Under the pieces are notes generated by a model, which searched no databases, was not told the DNA's origin, and worked only from the letters and a program-made list of their open reading frames with translations. The translations under genes were made by a program, and so were the position numbers. A DNA stretch of 64,000 bases from Agriotes lineatus (lineage: Eukaryota; Arthropoda; Insecta; Coleoptera; Elateridae): contig CALNHX010003565.1 of NCBI GenBank assembly GCA_940337035.1, positions 1 to 64,000 of the forward strand. The letters run 5' to 3'. Shown one piece after another: positions 24,487 to 35,800 of the stretch. Numbering within the stretch: the stretch's first letter is position 1; each line of letters begins with the position of its first letter.

Positions 24487-24780
24487 TCACTGTCCACATA
24501 GAAGGAAGGGGAAAGCCTTCGTCCCGATTGAGATTGTTAAGGTGTTTGTAAATCTCAATGGCTTCGCGAATCTTTCTGCTAAAGAAGAATGGGGATTTGC
24601 AGATGATGAAAGGTTTATCAAAAAGGATCTTATGGCCAGTATCACGCTGGTGTTCTGCGATAGCTGATGATGAAACAAGACCCGACTTGAGACAGCGCTG
24701 GTTTTTACTGAACGTCCTGTTTTACTAATGTATACAGCATTACACGAGCAAGAGACTCTATAAACACCTTTAGAGGACAT
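24487..24780 (-). pseudogene. PLE GIY-YIG endonuclease domain
   Basis: The frame begins KGVYRVSCSCNAVYISKTGR, the GIY-YIG nuclease signature with the CxC pair typical of Penelope elements, continues with SVKT, and ends with NTLTISIGTKAFPF near the family's usual C-terminus. Small deletions relative to the family are likely after SVKT, where the expected R-K-EH helix is missing. In active elements this domain nicks target DNA. It follows the RT frame by 36 bp. Confidence 0.85.
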
Positions 24781-24816
24781 AGTGTTTAGTTTGTCTTTAG
24801 GTGAAGGAGGAACCTG

Positions 24817-25422
24817 TCAGATTTTGCTCGTGGGTTTGAATACTGTTTCAAAGTTTTGTTTTCGAAGAAATTTTCCAACGCGATCGGTGACTTGGTGGAT
24901 ATAGGGAAGAAATACTATTGCTGGAGGAGGATCGGTTTTTGGAGGTTTGGGTGGCCGTGGATGAAGATGGCGATTGATGGCAGACTGTATATCTTTAGCA
25001 CGGTAACCGTTGTTCCTAAGAGCTTTCCCAATATAGTTTAATTCAGCGTGGACATTATCGGGTTGGGATATGGAGACAGCCCGGTGTAGAAGCCAATCGA
25101 TGACGGAAAGATTTTGTGTGGGGCGATGGTGGGAATCGGCATGCAGATACCGATCAGAGTGAGTGAGTTTGCGATATACAGAATGACCAAGTTTGCCACT
25201 GAGTTGGCAAGAGACCTCTACATCTAAGAAAGGAAGGGAGCCGTTACTCTCTATCTCCATGGTAAAGTTAATGTCAGGATGTTGACTAGTAAGATGATTT
25301 AAGAAAACGGGTAACGTGTATTTACCATGTGGCCAAATAATAAAGGTATCGTCGACGTATCGGAACCAAACCTTGGGCTTCCATTCTGAAGATCCCAGAT
25401 CTACGGTTTCGAAAGCTTCCAT
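24817..25422 (-). pseudogene. PLE reverse transcriptase, C-terminal half
   Basis: A 201-codon frame with WFRYVDDTFIIWPHG (RT motif C, catalytic DD present), then LNHLTSQHPDINFTMEIE, LPFLDVEV, YRKLTHSDRYLHADSHH, and a C-terminal LPYIHQVTDRVGKFLRK linker to the GIY-YIG domain. This is the standard Penelope order. The N-terminal half of the RT lies further right (25430-26361 on the reverse strand) and is broken by frameshifts; the best-preserved part there is the ADKGNATVVMDRTEYTTKVK region. Confidence 0.88.
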
Positions 25423-26494
25423 GAAGATATTGGCAACAACAGGTGAAAGACGAGAACCTATGGTCGCACGAGAGATTTGTTTAAAGAACTGGCCTTGAAA
25501 TAGGAAATAAGTGGAAGAGAGGCATTTTTATATAAAAGCAAGTAAACTTGAAGACGTCTCCCCACGCCCTGATAACAACTGTTGCATTATGGCTATGGAA
25601 TCGAGAATAGAAACTTTAGTAAAAAGGAAAGTGACATCAAAACTCACAAGTAAATCCTCAGGTTCAACGCTTATATGGGATATAAGTTCAACGAAATGGG
25701 CTGAATTGCGAACATACGAGGAAGATTTACCAGTGAACTTTCTGAGTATAGTGGTTAGGTAGTTAGCTAATAAGTAAGTATGGGGAATCTATAGTACTGA
25801 CAATGGGCCTGAGTGGAATGTAGGGTTTATGAATTTTGGGAAGACTATAGAGCCAAGGAGACTTTGAAGCGCGAAGAGTTAACCTCGTTGAATATCAGTG
25901 GGAAAATCTAAAGATTTTATGAGAGAAGTGACTTCCCGATCGATTTTGGAAGTTGTGTCGCAAGAAAGTGGGACAAGAAAAATCTTGGAGTAAAGACTTA
26001 ACCTTAGTGGTGTACTCTGTTCGATCCATGACTACCGTAGCATTACCTTTATCAGCGGACAAAATTGAGATGTCGGAATTGGAACGTAAGGTGTTGAGAG
26101 CATTCCTTTCGTCTTTTGTAATGTTACTTTTAGGAGGTTTAGATTGACCGTAAACACCTGACAGAGATCGGCAACGTCTTTACGAAGCGTTCTCACAAAA
26201 GATTCTACCGAACTAATAATCTCTTCCATAAGAATGCTTTTGGGGGCTAACAAAAAATTCAAACAAAGATTTATAACCTTCTTAGAACTACTTTGATCTG
26301 TAGAGACCTTAATCGATGACATCAAGGAATGAAACTTACGAAGATGAGTCGCAGTTGTCATTTCTAATGTTTTTTGGGCCTGTGTGTGGGTGATTGAATC
26401 GAAGAGAGATCAGCCAAGAAAGCTAAGAGTATTGGACAAAATGTTTGTTAAAACTTGTCTTTTCTTGGTTTAAAAATTGATTAAAAATTAATAA

Positions 26495-26798
26495 ATTATT
26501 TTACTGACTCCAAATGCTATTTTCATGTATATATACGGGTGTGTGCCTTGCACCCAAAAACTTATAATTTGATGTTTAAATTACGTACATACGTCTTAGA
26601 AGGCGGAAAATCTGTCGATTTCCGGATTTTGGCCGCCATCTTGAATATCTCACTTACGGTCGGGATCTCCAGTTGGTAACAGGCATTTTCGAATTCAGTG
26701 GGGTCAAATTAGATAGAAAACATATTTAACTCAAAAGTAATATGATTTGCTTCTAGACTCGTAACGGAAGCCTTTTTCTCAAATCTAGTCCTGACTAA
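26495..26798 (-). repeat. Right arm, segment 1, of the large inverted repeat
   Basis: This is the reverse complement of about 23965-24262, starting immediately next to the PLE (TAAATTATTTTACTGAC) and reading outward through GGCCGCCATCTTGAATATCT to CTAGTCCTGACTAA. It is interrupted at a TTAA by the next element. Confidence 0.8.
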
Positions 26799-26802
26799 TT
26801 AA

Positions 26803-27687
26803 GGAAGATTTAGGGTGTGTTACTTTTAGCTAACTGAACAATCCCAAGTCCAGAAAACACCTATTTTTGTTCAACTTTAGCTAAAAATTCATTTTTCAGT
26901 ATTTTAAATATTTTTCAAAATTTCACATATCAAGACTTAATATTAAAATTCAAATTTTTTATGTGAAGACTTTAAAGATTTATAATTGGGGAAAATAATA
27001 TAAAATGTCAATTACTTCTTTAGGTTTTTTATTATTTACCGAGAAGTGGTATGTTTGAATCAATTTTACGTTTTTTATGCAAGGCGCTTTTTATGAAAAA
27101 TATTTTCCAATTCTAATTAATATCTATTTAAATGGCTTCTAGAAACTCTAATATAGTCCTGTTAACGAATTACTGTTACAAAAATCCTGTAAATGTTCTA
27201 TTACAGTAGTCTAAATGAGGAGATTTTTCTTTATCCAATTACATGTTCTAAAAAATCTCCTCATTTAGACAACTGTAAAAGAACATTTACGGGATTTTTG
27301 TAATAATAATTCAATAACAGGGCTATATTAGACTTTCTTGAAGCCATTTAAATACATATGAACTGGAATTGAAAAATATTTTTCCTAAAAAGCGCCTTAC
27401 ATAAAAAACGTAAAAAGTATGCCAACATACTACTTTTCGGTAAATAATAAAAAATCTGAAGAAGTAATTACCATTTTATATTATTTTTTCCAATTCTAAA
27501 TCTTTAAAGTTTTCACATAAAAAATTGGAATTTCAATGTCGAGTTTTGATAAGTTAAATTTTGAAAAATATTTTAAAAATTTAAAAAAATTATTGTTAGC
27601 TATAGTTAAAAAAAAATAGGTGTTTTCTGGCCTTGAGATTATGCAGTTACCTAAACACACTCTAAAAAAATCTCATTGAAATCTTAC
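26803..27687. mobile_element. 885-bp palindromic element flanked by TTAA
   Basis: Two arms of about 410 bp (26803-27215 and 27245-27687) are reverse complements with scattered mismatches; landmarks are CAGAAAACACCTATTTTTGT, TTACGTTTTTTATGCAAGGC and CTAAATGAGGAGATTTTTCT. TTAA lies on both sides (26799-26802 and 27688-27691), and the element interrupts a repeat arm whose uninterrupted partner is visible at about 23970. A TTAA target suggests mobilisation by a piggyBac-type transposase. No coding capacity. Confidence 0.75.
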
Positions 27688-27752
27688 TTAATTTCCGAAA
27701 AATAGCACTTTTTAGATCTTGACAACTTCGAAAAACTCCATATTCTAACTAA

Positions 27753-27891
27753 GGGCCGGTTCTACAATGTGAGTATATACCTAGAATAAGCTATCCGAGG
27801 TATAATTGGCATAGTTACCTTTGTTACGACAATCGTTTCTAGGGTATTTATTCCCCGGATAACATTATCCTTGGAATGTAGAACCGGCCCT
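27753..27891. mobile_element. Short MITE with AGGGCCGGTTCTACA ends
   Basis: AGGGCCGGTTCTACAAT at 27753 and GTAGAACCGGCCCT at 27878-27891 are inverted ends; the interior is also partly palindromic. It interrupts the right arm of the large inverted repeat. It shares the AGGGCCGGTT terminus with the MITE at 538-727. Confidence 0.75.
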
Positions 27892-27950
27892 AAATAAAAA
27901 TAACTCGGTATATATGATAGGGGGTAAATAGGGTTTTAGACAAGCACAAA

Positions 27951-28275
27951 TTATTGACGAAATAGCTATTTTTGTATTAAGGGCGTGAAGGAGGCGATTT
28001 TGGCCCGCGGCGGAATTATAAGCCAGAGGCCCGAAGGGCCGAAGGATTATAAAACGCCAAAGGGCCAAAATCGCCGTTCACGCCCGAAATGCAAACAAGA
28101 TTTTTTGTAAAATCCACCATAAAGCTTTGAAAAATAAATGGCACGATTCGTTCTCAAAAATCAAATTGTTGTTGGTTGCCAATGTGATGCTGGTTTTTTA
28201 GGCCTTAGGGCGCAAAAGGCATTATTTACGCCCGCAAATTAATGCATAAATGACCATATTTTAGTACGATTTTAC
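27951..28275. mobile_element. Hairpin insertion with GC-rich apex
   Basis: Inserted between ACAAGCACAAA and AAAAAGTTTTTTTGAAAAATC, which are adjacent in the uninterrupted left arm. It contains GGGCGTGAAGGAGGCGATTTTGGCC-like and complementary GGCCAAAATCGCCGTTCACGCCC-like arms (27982-28086) around GAGGCCCGAAGGGCC. AAATAGCTATTTT is at its left edge. Confidence 0.7.
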
Positions 28276-28360
28276 AAAAAAAGTTTTTTTGAAAAATCAA
28301 AAGTAAAATTTTTTCCCATATTATGCCGACTTTTTGGTGGCCACTGTAGATATAGGTACC

Positions 28361-29807
28361 TGGCATGAAACCGTGAAAATTTCAGACAAATATATACAGG
28401 GTGCGCACCTTAAAAAAATAAAAGTTTGTTTATTTTTCATTTAACTTAGTAATAGATACAATTAATAATTTGTACATAGTGCAGGCTTTATTCTTACCAA
28501 AAATGGGAGCCAATAGATACAGAATAAATGTTTTACGATACAAAAAGGAGGCACAAATTAGCGCGTTACTAAATATAGCTGCGACGCAGAAATTAGAAAG
28601 GTCGATGCTCCGTGGCGCAGGTAGAAATTGCCCAGACCCTTACAATATCTTAGAAAACGTTGGAGCTGCACACGCGGTCCACCTGCCGTTCGAATTCGAT
28701 CACCGATAACCTATTTTGGAAAATTGGCGTATCGATTGGTTTGCAATATTTGTTCACTGTAGTTACTAATGAAATCAAATACAAATATCTCTAGATTTTT
28801 ATTGTAATGTTCCAATACTTAGCTAAAATGGAGAAAAAACGTAGTAAGTGCCTAAAAAATGTACGTAACTCATACGTTACAGGACTTCGGCATCGGTCTG
28901 ACATTTGCCTACTCGCCGTGTAAAGATGGTCTTTTCGGACTTGTTACGTAAACTAATATTATTGTACGCTGTTTTCAAAGAGCTTAAATTAATACAGTTT
29001 AAATACATATTTATTATTGCTATTATACTAATATTATACTATATACTATTATACTAATACATATTATACTAATATTTACAAAATTGCGACTTCAATTATT
29101 ATGTGAAGTATCAACTCTTTTAATTAGAAGCGTATTAAAGTATTACATTCGTAATTCAGTTAAGCTTTTAAATTTCCACAAAGGATGGACAAGTTGCAAG
29201 TTCAGACAGTCTGGTTTGTATTTATGTATATTCTCAAAATGTTGTTCGCGGCCTAGGATCATAATGTAAAAACGCCTCCAGTGAAACCATAAGTTAAATA
29301 AATAGAACAGACAATTCTGAAGAAACTAAGAACTGCAGCGAGCAGGTTGTAAAATGCGTGTGCCACAATAAAAACGACCATAACTCACTCCAAAGTAGCC
29401 GCATATGTATTATTTAAAGGAGGGAGTAATTATCCTGAATAGTTGGGAAAGTATTCGATTAATGCAATTATAAATAATTCATTAATAACAAGTTTGCAGA
29501 CTTGTCAAGCGTTTCAAGTGTAAACATTCAATTCCAGTGACAACCACTGCTAAAATTCCGTCTCGTTATAGTTGTAACTAATACACCATCAGCAAAATCC
29601 CAAATGAAAAGGAGAAAAGACCAGTGGAAAACCCAAAAAATAATTTAACATTAACTGTGGCCTTGCGCGTACAGTTGAGCAAGATATACGACGAGTCCGC
29701 TTCGACAGAATGAGAAATCGCTAACCACATGTGAAATTAAGATTTAGGTTTTGAAGACCAGAGCGACCAGTGTTGTGAAGACCATAAAACGGGCAACATC
29801 AAGCGTT
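28361..29807. other. Upstream region of the transferrin gene; no other gene seen
   Basis: A family-B repeat end is at 28340-28450. A 79-codon + frame at 28470-28709 has no recognised domain. The last few hundred bases before 29808 should hold the transferrin promoter and 5' UTR, but I could not place a TATA box or transcription start. Confidence 0.45.
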
Positions 29808-29886
29808 ATGGTCGTCACGAGTAGTTTAATCGCGTGTGTTATCACAACACTCGCCTTCTTATCGGCTGTTGAAAGTCGAAATAAAT
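29808..29886 (+). CDS. Transferrin exon 1 (signal peptide)
   Basis: ATG at 29808 has G at -3 and +4. The exon codes for MVVTSSLIACVITTLAFLSA and VESRNK plus one base, then GTAAGT. That T joins TT of exon 2 to give a Phe before QVCIVDGRG, exactly where insect transferrins begin their mature N-lobe. An in-frame TTG upstream is not needed. Further non-coding 5' exons are possible. Confidence 0.82.
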
Positions 29887-32800
29887 GTAAGTCCGCCCAT
29901 TCCATTTTTTTAAACATCAAAGCGATTTTGAACGCTATACGATACGCAGTTAAATTTAGCCCTTAAAGAATTTAAATTTCTACCGAAAAATAGTAAAAAT
30001 TAATTGGTCAACTTTAAAAACCAACAGTTGTCTCTTAATTTTTAGTTTTTAACTGACAGATTACAATGAGACGATAACTATCTAATTTCTTGAACTTTAA
30101 ACTTCTACATGGCCAAATACGCCTCTAAAGTGCAATGTATTTCTATACTTGATTATCGCGTAGTAGCTAACATGACAATTTTCATTAATTTGAACTGTAG
30201 TTGCTTTTGTCAACGATTCTTGAATTAAGTTGTGGTTTTTATAAATAATATTAACACGCCTGTCCATTCCTTCTTTTATCACTCTAAGCGCATGCAAATT
30301 TGTTGTTATCACATAAACAAGCAGAACTTGATTTTCTCAATTTGGCAGTTGATGCAGCATAGTGCATATAATGTAGTCTCTTTTTCACATTTAAATTCCT
30401 TCTTTGCTGTTTTCCATCTTTTATCATTTATATTTAGCCGCCTTTGTATCGCGTTAAGTTACAACACACCAGTATCAAGCATTTGCTTATTAAGCAATTA
30501 AAAATAGTGTTGTGTGAAATATTAATTTATACAAATATATAAAAAAACAGATAACCCTCTACATTGTATGCTATACAAATACATTGCACATTTTCAGGTT
30601 ATCTTGGATTATCGAAGAGCATGCTCTTTTATATTACTCTTTATTATGTGTACAGCTACTACAAAAAAATAATAAATGTGTACGTATGCAACTATGCAGG
30701 TTCAACTAATAGTAATTCTTTTGTTTTTCTTATAGTGAAGTAGGTATATGGAGGCGGATTGAACAATTAGGGACTGAATTGATTAAATTGAATTTCTTTA
30801 AAAATTAAGTTGTATATTTTGCATAGGCGTTCCGTTCTCATCCCCTTGTTTGTATATTACAACCCGCTTTTACCTGCAGTTTTTAATTTATTATCGTATG
30901 CATCGTCACCACTTGTTTTTAAGCACAAAATTGAGGGCTATTTTCTATAAACTTCCAGCAACCATATTGAATTATACGCCCCTTTTGTGATGCTGACGTA
31001 TACCTACCCATTTATATGTAGGTATTAATGTTAATAGTATTAAAAATATCCTTGCCAAGTGTTTGCTTCAACAACATTCATCTGTTAGTACATTTCAAAT
31101 ATTAATAGAATTTTTAAAATATATATTTGCTTATTTGTATATTTTATCGACGAATGCTGTTCATAATTGGCCGAGTTCTCGGAAATTTGTCAGTTATCAA
31201 TACGCGATAATTTAAATCATCATCATTATCAAGTTTCAGCCAAACACTCTTAGAAAGAGACGCTTCAGAATAATCAGGTTAAACAGTTAAAAACGAATCG
31301 AAAAATAACTAAAATATTTTAAAATTATAAGAAGTTTTAAATATATATCATTTTGAATCTGCATTATTCTCCATAATGTAGTTAGTTTACGTAAATGTAT
31401 TGCAATTTGAATACATAACAATATTTGTACAATTCTCACCGATGCGTTCACGCAATTAGATTTTAATTATTCAAAAGTCTCTCAACTGAATCGGTAGCCC
31501 CACATTCTATTTAATATGCATTTTTAGCACCACTATTGCTTAGGAAGTTTACATAATCAAATTATATTTTTTATTCAATATTGACAGTTTAAAGTGTCAT
31601 TATTCATGAGCGTAACTTGGGGCATCACTTTGGGGGGGGGGCAAAATCAAAACTTCACAAAATTTTTAAAAATAAATTGCAAAAAATGCTGCACTTGCAC
31701 TTTAAAATAAAAGTTTTGGGGGGGGGCGTTGCCCCCCTTGCCCCTCCCAAGTTACGCCTATGTCATTATTAACTCCATAACAACCTTCATAAACAGTTTA
31801 TTGTTCACAAGTGAATTAAAAGAGTTTCAGTGAAGAGCAACATATTTTCATTATTTCTACAAATAGTTACATTCAATTATTCTTTCCCTTTGTAGTGTGT
31901 AATATATAATTAAAAAAATTTGGATCAAATCGACGATGAATGGGATAATTTATATCTTGAAATTGAAATTGTATAAAAACATAGTGAATTAAACATTTAT
32001 TCACTCAAAGATATGATCTCACTCGCACTACGTGCTCGTGAGCTCAACATCTTTTCGTGAATAAACATGTTTAATTCCCTTGGTGTATAATATTTATTAA
32101 TTCACCGCTATCGCACCACACTAAACGCGGGTTTTGTTTGTATTCGTTTTTACTGTTATGCTGTGCTGCCCTTTGGGTTTCTTTCCCTCGCGTACTTTAG
32201 GCATCCATTACAATGCCCTGCGGTATAATTTCGGTTGTTTTTTTTTTCTCAAAATATATTCGAACGTAAATATTTTTCTATCTATTTCTTAATATGGTCT
32301 GTTGATTTCCATTTCCATGTTTAATATTTTCTACTGCCTTCAATTTGTATTTTAGCCGTATTAAAAAGAATTTTACTAATAATTCTTAATTCTTATATCA
32401 ACAGCAATCAGTATTAAAAGGTACCCGGTACTCTGATTATATATGACATTATTTTGTAATACAATTAATACGTATTATTTACATACTGACGAAATGTTGA
32501 CTACAGCCTTGCTACTTTAATTACTATCTGTCAACAACTCTAAAGTACAAATTATGTATTAATTTCGAAAACATTTGTATCCATGGCTACTATCTATTAC
32601 ACTAAATTCTATGTGAAAATTTGGTTGTTTCAGTAGTAATACTATAAGTACTAGGGATGTCGGCGGGTACCCGGGTAATAGTCAACCCGGGTAGATTTTC
32701 AGGACCCGGGTACCCGACTAATAAATTATGTAATTTCTAGAAAATCAGTCTTTTTCGGAGAAGATGATAAAAACTTAAAAACAATAGAAATACGCTCTAG

Positions 32801-35800
32801 AAAAACATAACCATCCAGTAATAACCAGAATCACCCCATCCCATACCGCATAATGTTTCTTGTTTGATATAATAAACCCCTTCACGGAAATATTCAACCC
32901 GTCAATAGTACCATTAAATCACGTCATTATGGGATAAAGTAACATACACATCCTCTGTGTGATTTTGATGCTGTTAGGAATTTCGAATAAAGTTACGTAT
33001 ATACTTGAATTTGATAGCACTTGGAAGTGTGAAAATATTTACAAATAACAGACGACTTGCAATTTGAATTGGGGAGTAGGTACTATTTCAATTTAGTTCA
33101 GTTTAAAACTCGCGGCGTAAAGAAAGAAATTGTAGCTACCTCAGATGTTCCGATGTACGCTAACATTTTTGTTATATATTTCGGGTACCCGAGGGTACCC
33201 GGGTACTGCTTTCCGGTACCCGGGTTTGATTTTAGACCGGGTACGACATCCCTAATAAGTACTTCGATATTATCGGGTTATATGTCCATAACTTGTTGCG
33301 CAATAATAAAAGATTGTCAGTTTGACAGGTTAAATAGTCCGACCGCGCAGTGGGAGGATCTGTCAAACTGACACAATTTGTTATTTTGCAAGAGTTTGAG
33401 ACGTATAACCTATTCGAAGTACGATTTGATTATTTTTTGAGTAAATTTCAATATTAGAAACAAATAAGTATTTAATTGGCAGCTCGATTGGTTTGTATTA
33501 ACCTAGCTGAAAGTCATCTCCATGAAAACAACATCAAGTTGACAAAAGTTATGTATTGCGTCAGCTAGTGAAGTTACTCTAGTATAATCGATTTTGTACA
33601 ATCGAAATTATACAAGATAACTTAACTACATCCAGCCTTCTGATTGGTTGAAATCGCTACGAAAAAATAATCAAAAATATAGAATTGCTAACGGTGTTTA
33701 TTTGAGTGAATCTACTTTTTTAGGTGTAGTACATTGACATTTCATATATTAAAAGATATATTAATTTTAATAACAACCATTTTGCGTCATTTTACGCGTT
33801 GATTTTTGTTTGCCTAGGTTCAAGGCCAAGCCAAAAAAGTTAGAATTGGATTCACCTATTAATCATACTATACAGTTGTACCGGATCTACGCAATCCTAA
33901 CATTAATTCTATCAACATGAGTGTCACACAATTCCCCATCTCATTGAACAATATTAACAAAATATACAAGCAAAATAAACTAAACCTAAAGCAAATATGG
34001 TTAAAATATGTTTAATTCTAAATACAGACTAATGAACTACCGTGAGGCCATTTTGGTTTTCAAAAAGTAAATCAAGGAAATTGACCCATTGTTGCTAATT
34101 GACAATATAATTCAAATTAGTAATAAGCACTTCTTCCTATAATTCCGTCATGTCGTTAATTATATAAGTAGCCTTATTGCTACTAGCGTAAAATACAACT
34201 CATATTGTTTCCACTTGAAGGTGTTCTGCTTTTAGAAATATGCGTATCTGTACGTATTAAGTAAAAACAACTACGGGAACATTTTAAAATTATTATTGCT
34301 CTCTCACTATGTAAGTTATTTAGAGTCGCGATGCTATAAAAGTTAACGAACCAAAATGACCTTTCGCAATTACTTTATATGAAATACTTGGTTATTTACT
34401 CAATGACGTAGTACTAAAAACTGGTATTTTGCACGTCTGCGTATCTTTTGCACAGGTGCGGCTAAAAATACATATAATTCTTCTAACTTGGAGGGGAATA
34501 CCATACTGCGTGGTAAATCCAGATCAGCTATGCGGCCCCATTCGTCCACAAATCGTATTTGTCAGACGACCATCTTCGAGGTGATCAACTTCTTCTTTAT
34601 CATGCGAAATGATCTCCACGTTAATGGTAACAAACACAGCCAAGGTTGTGCCCTCGGGCCGAATGCGCTAATGGGCAATACTAACAACTAACTATGCAAC
34701 TCGTGCCTTGTTTCTGTTTATAAATTACTATTTTATTAGTTCATCTCCTATTGTCACATCTAGTATATTTACCTTAACAAACTTTTTTTTTCAATTATGT
34801 CCAGTTTGCAACAACAACGGATCTGCCACCTTATAATCATAGGCGTAACTAGCGGGTGGGCCAGGGGGGCCAGGCCCTCCCCAGGGTGTGGTCTGGCGCC
34901 CCCAAGAAAATAGTTAAATACATTTTAAAATTTGCTAAACTTAGGTGGTTTGCCAACAATTCATTCCTCAAAATTTGTTCAGCGGTGGTCATCTCAAAAC
35001 TAAAAAACCAGGGGAAAGGCTGTAAATGTTTTTTAGATTATATTACATCTTATTATAAGGAAGTGAAATTAATTATTACTGTATTTTTCAAATGATCAAT
35101 TTATTGGTACAAACTACAGATGATGTATATAATCATAAACATTAGTAATGGTATATTTTAATTTTATAAAAGCAATCTCATTGATTTATTTCCTGCCATG
35201 ATTCACAATTAGTGATGGGCTTATTCGAATTAAAAATAACCGGTTATCCGGTTATTGAAATAACCTGTGTAACTCGGTTTTCGTTCCAAGTATTCGGATG
35301 AAAAATATCCTCATCCTGATACGTACTACGTGCCGCGTCTCAGCGACCTGCGAGTGATCGAAATTCTGTAAATAATACGTCATTCACAACTCATATAACC
35401 TTTTCTACGTATGTACTTGATTGACCCAAGTGAGGCTCGCGGCTGCTTGTTGATGTTATTAAGGCATTTGAGACTCCCAGTCAACGAGTTAAATTTATGG
35501 GGCCGTTCCTATTAAAGATAACGTTCTGCTGAGTATGAGATTAGCTGAAGCTGTGTTGGTATTAATTTATAACGGCCTAAATTTTTGCTTCGAAACGCGG
35601 TTGATTATGCCTAATAAGGGATAAACAGAATATCGTAAAATATTCATATTTAATTTTTAATAACGGAGCAGTGGGAACAAGAAGTGGATTTCGATGTTGA
35701 AAATTTTAAGTGTGCGTCCTTAGAATCGCGGAAGGCTGAACGTAGATAAATTATGGATTCTAAAATATACCGGTATGATGTGCAATCGAAACAGGAAAGG

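Larger units (their letters stand above)
24263..26490 (-). mobile_element. Penelope-like retroelement (PLE)
   Basis: On the reverse strand, in order: an N-terminal region (26361-26032) containing a probable ILSADKGNATVVMD motif upstream of the RT, then a reverse transcriptase with YVDD (25422-24817), then a GIY-YIG endonuclease (24780-24487), then a 3' region with CCTGATGAAGCACCTTACGA (24345-24326) and an AATAAAGACACGGCCC tail (about 24300). RT plus GIY-YIG in this order defines Penelope elements. Frames are interrupted, so the copy is inactive. It sits precisely between the two arms of the inverted repeat described around it. Confidence 0.88.

Noticed and set aside
29751..29807. Earlier start for the transferrin at an in-frame TTG
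   Set aside because: TTG is not a normal animal start, and the 19 extra residues are basic and would precede the signal peptide. ATG at 29808 has a good context and places the hydrophobic core correctly.
29887..29966. Exon 1 frame continuing past 29886 to a stop at 29966
   Set aside because: GTAAGT at 29887 is a strong donor and the following residues have no transferrin likeness.
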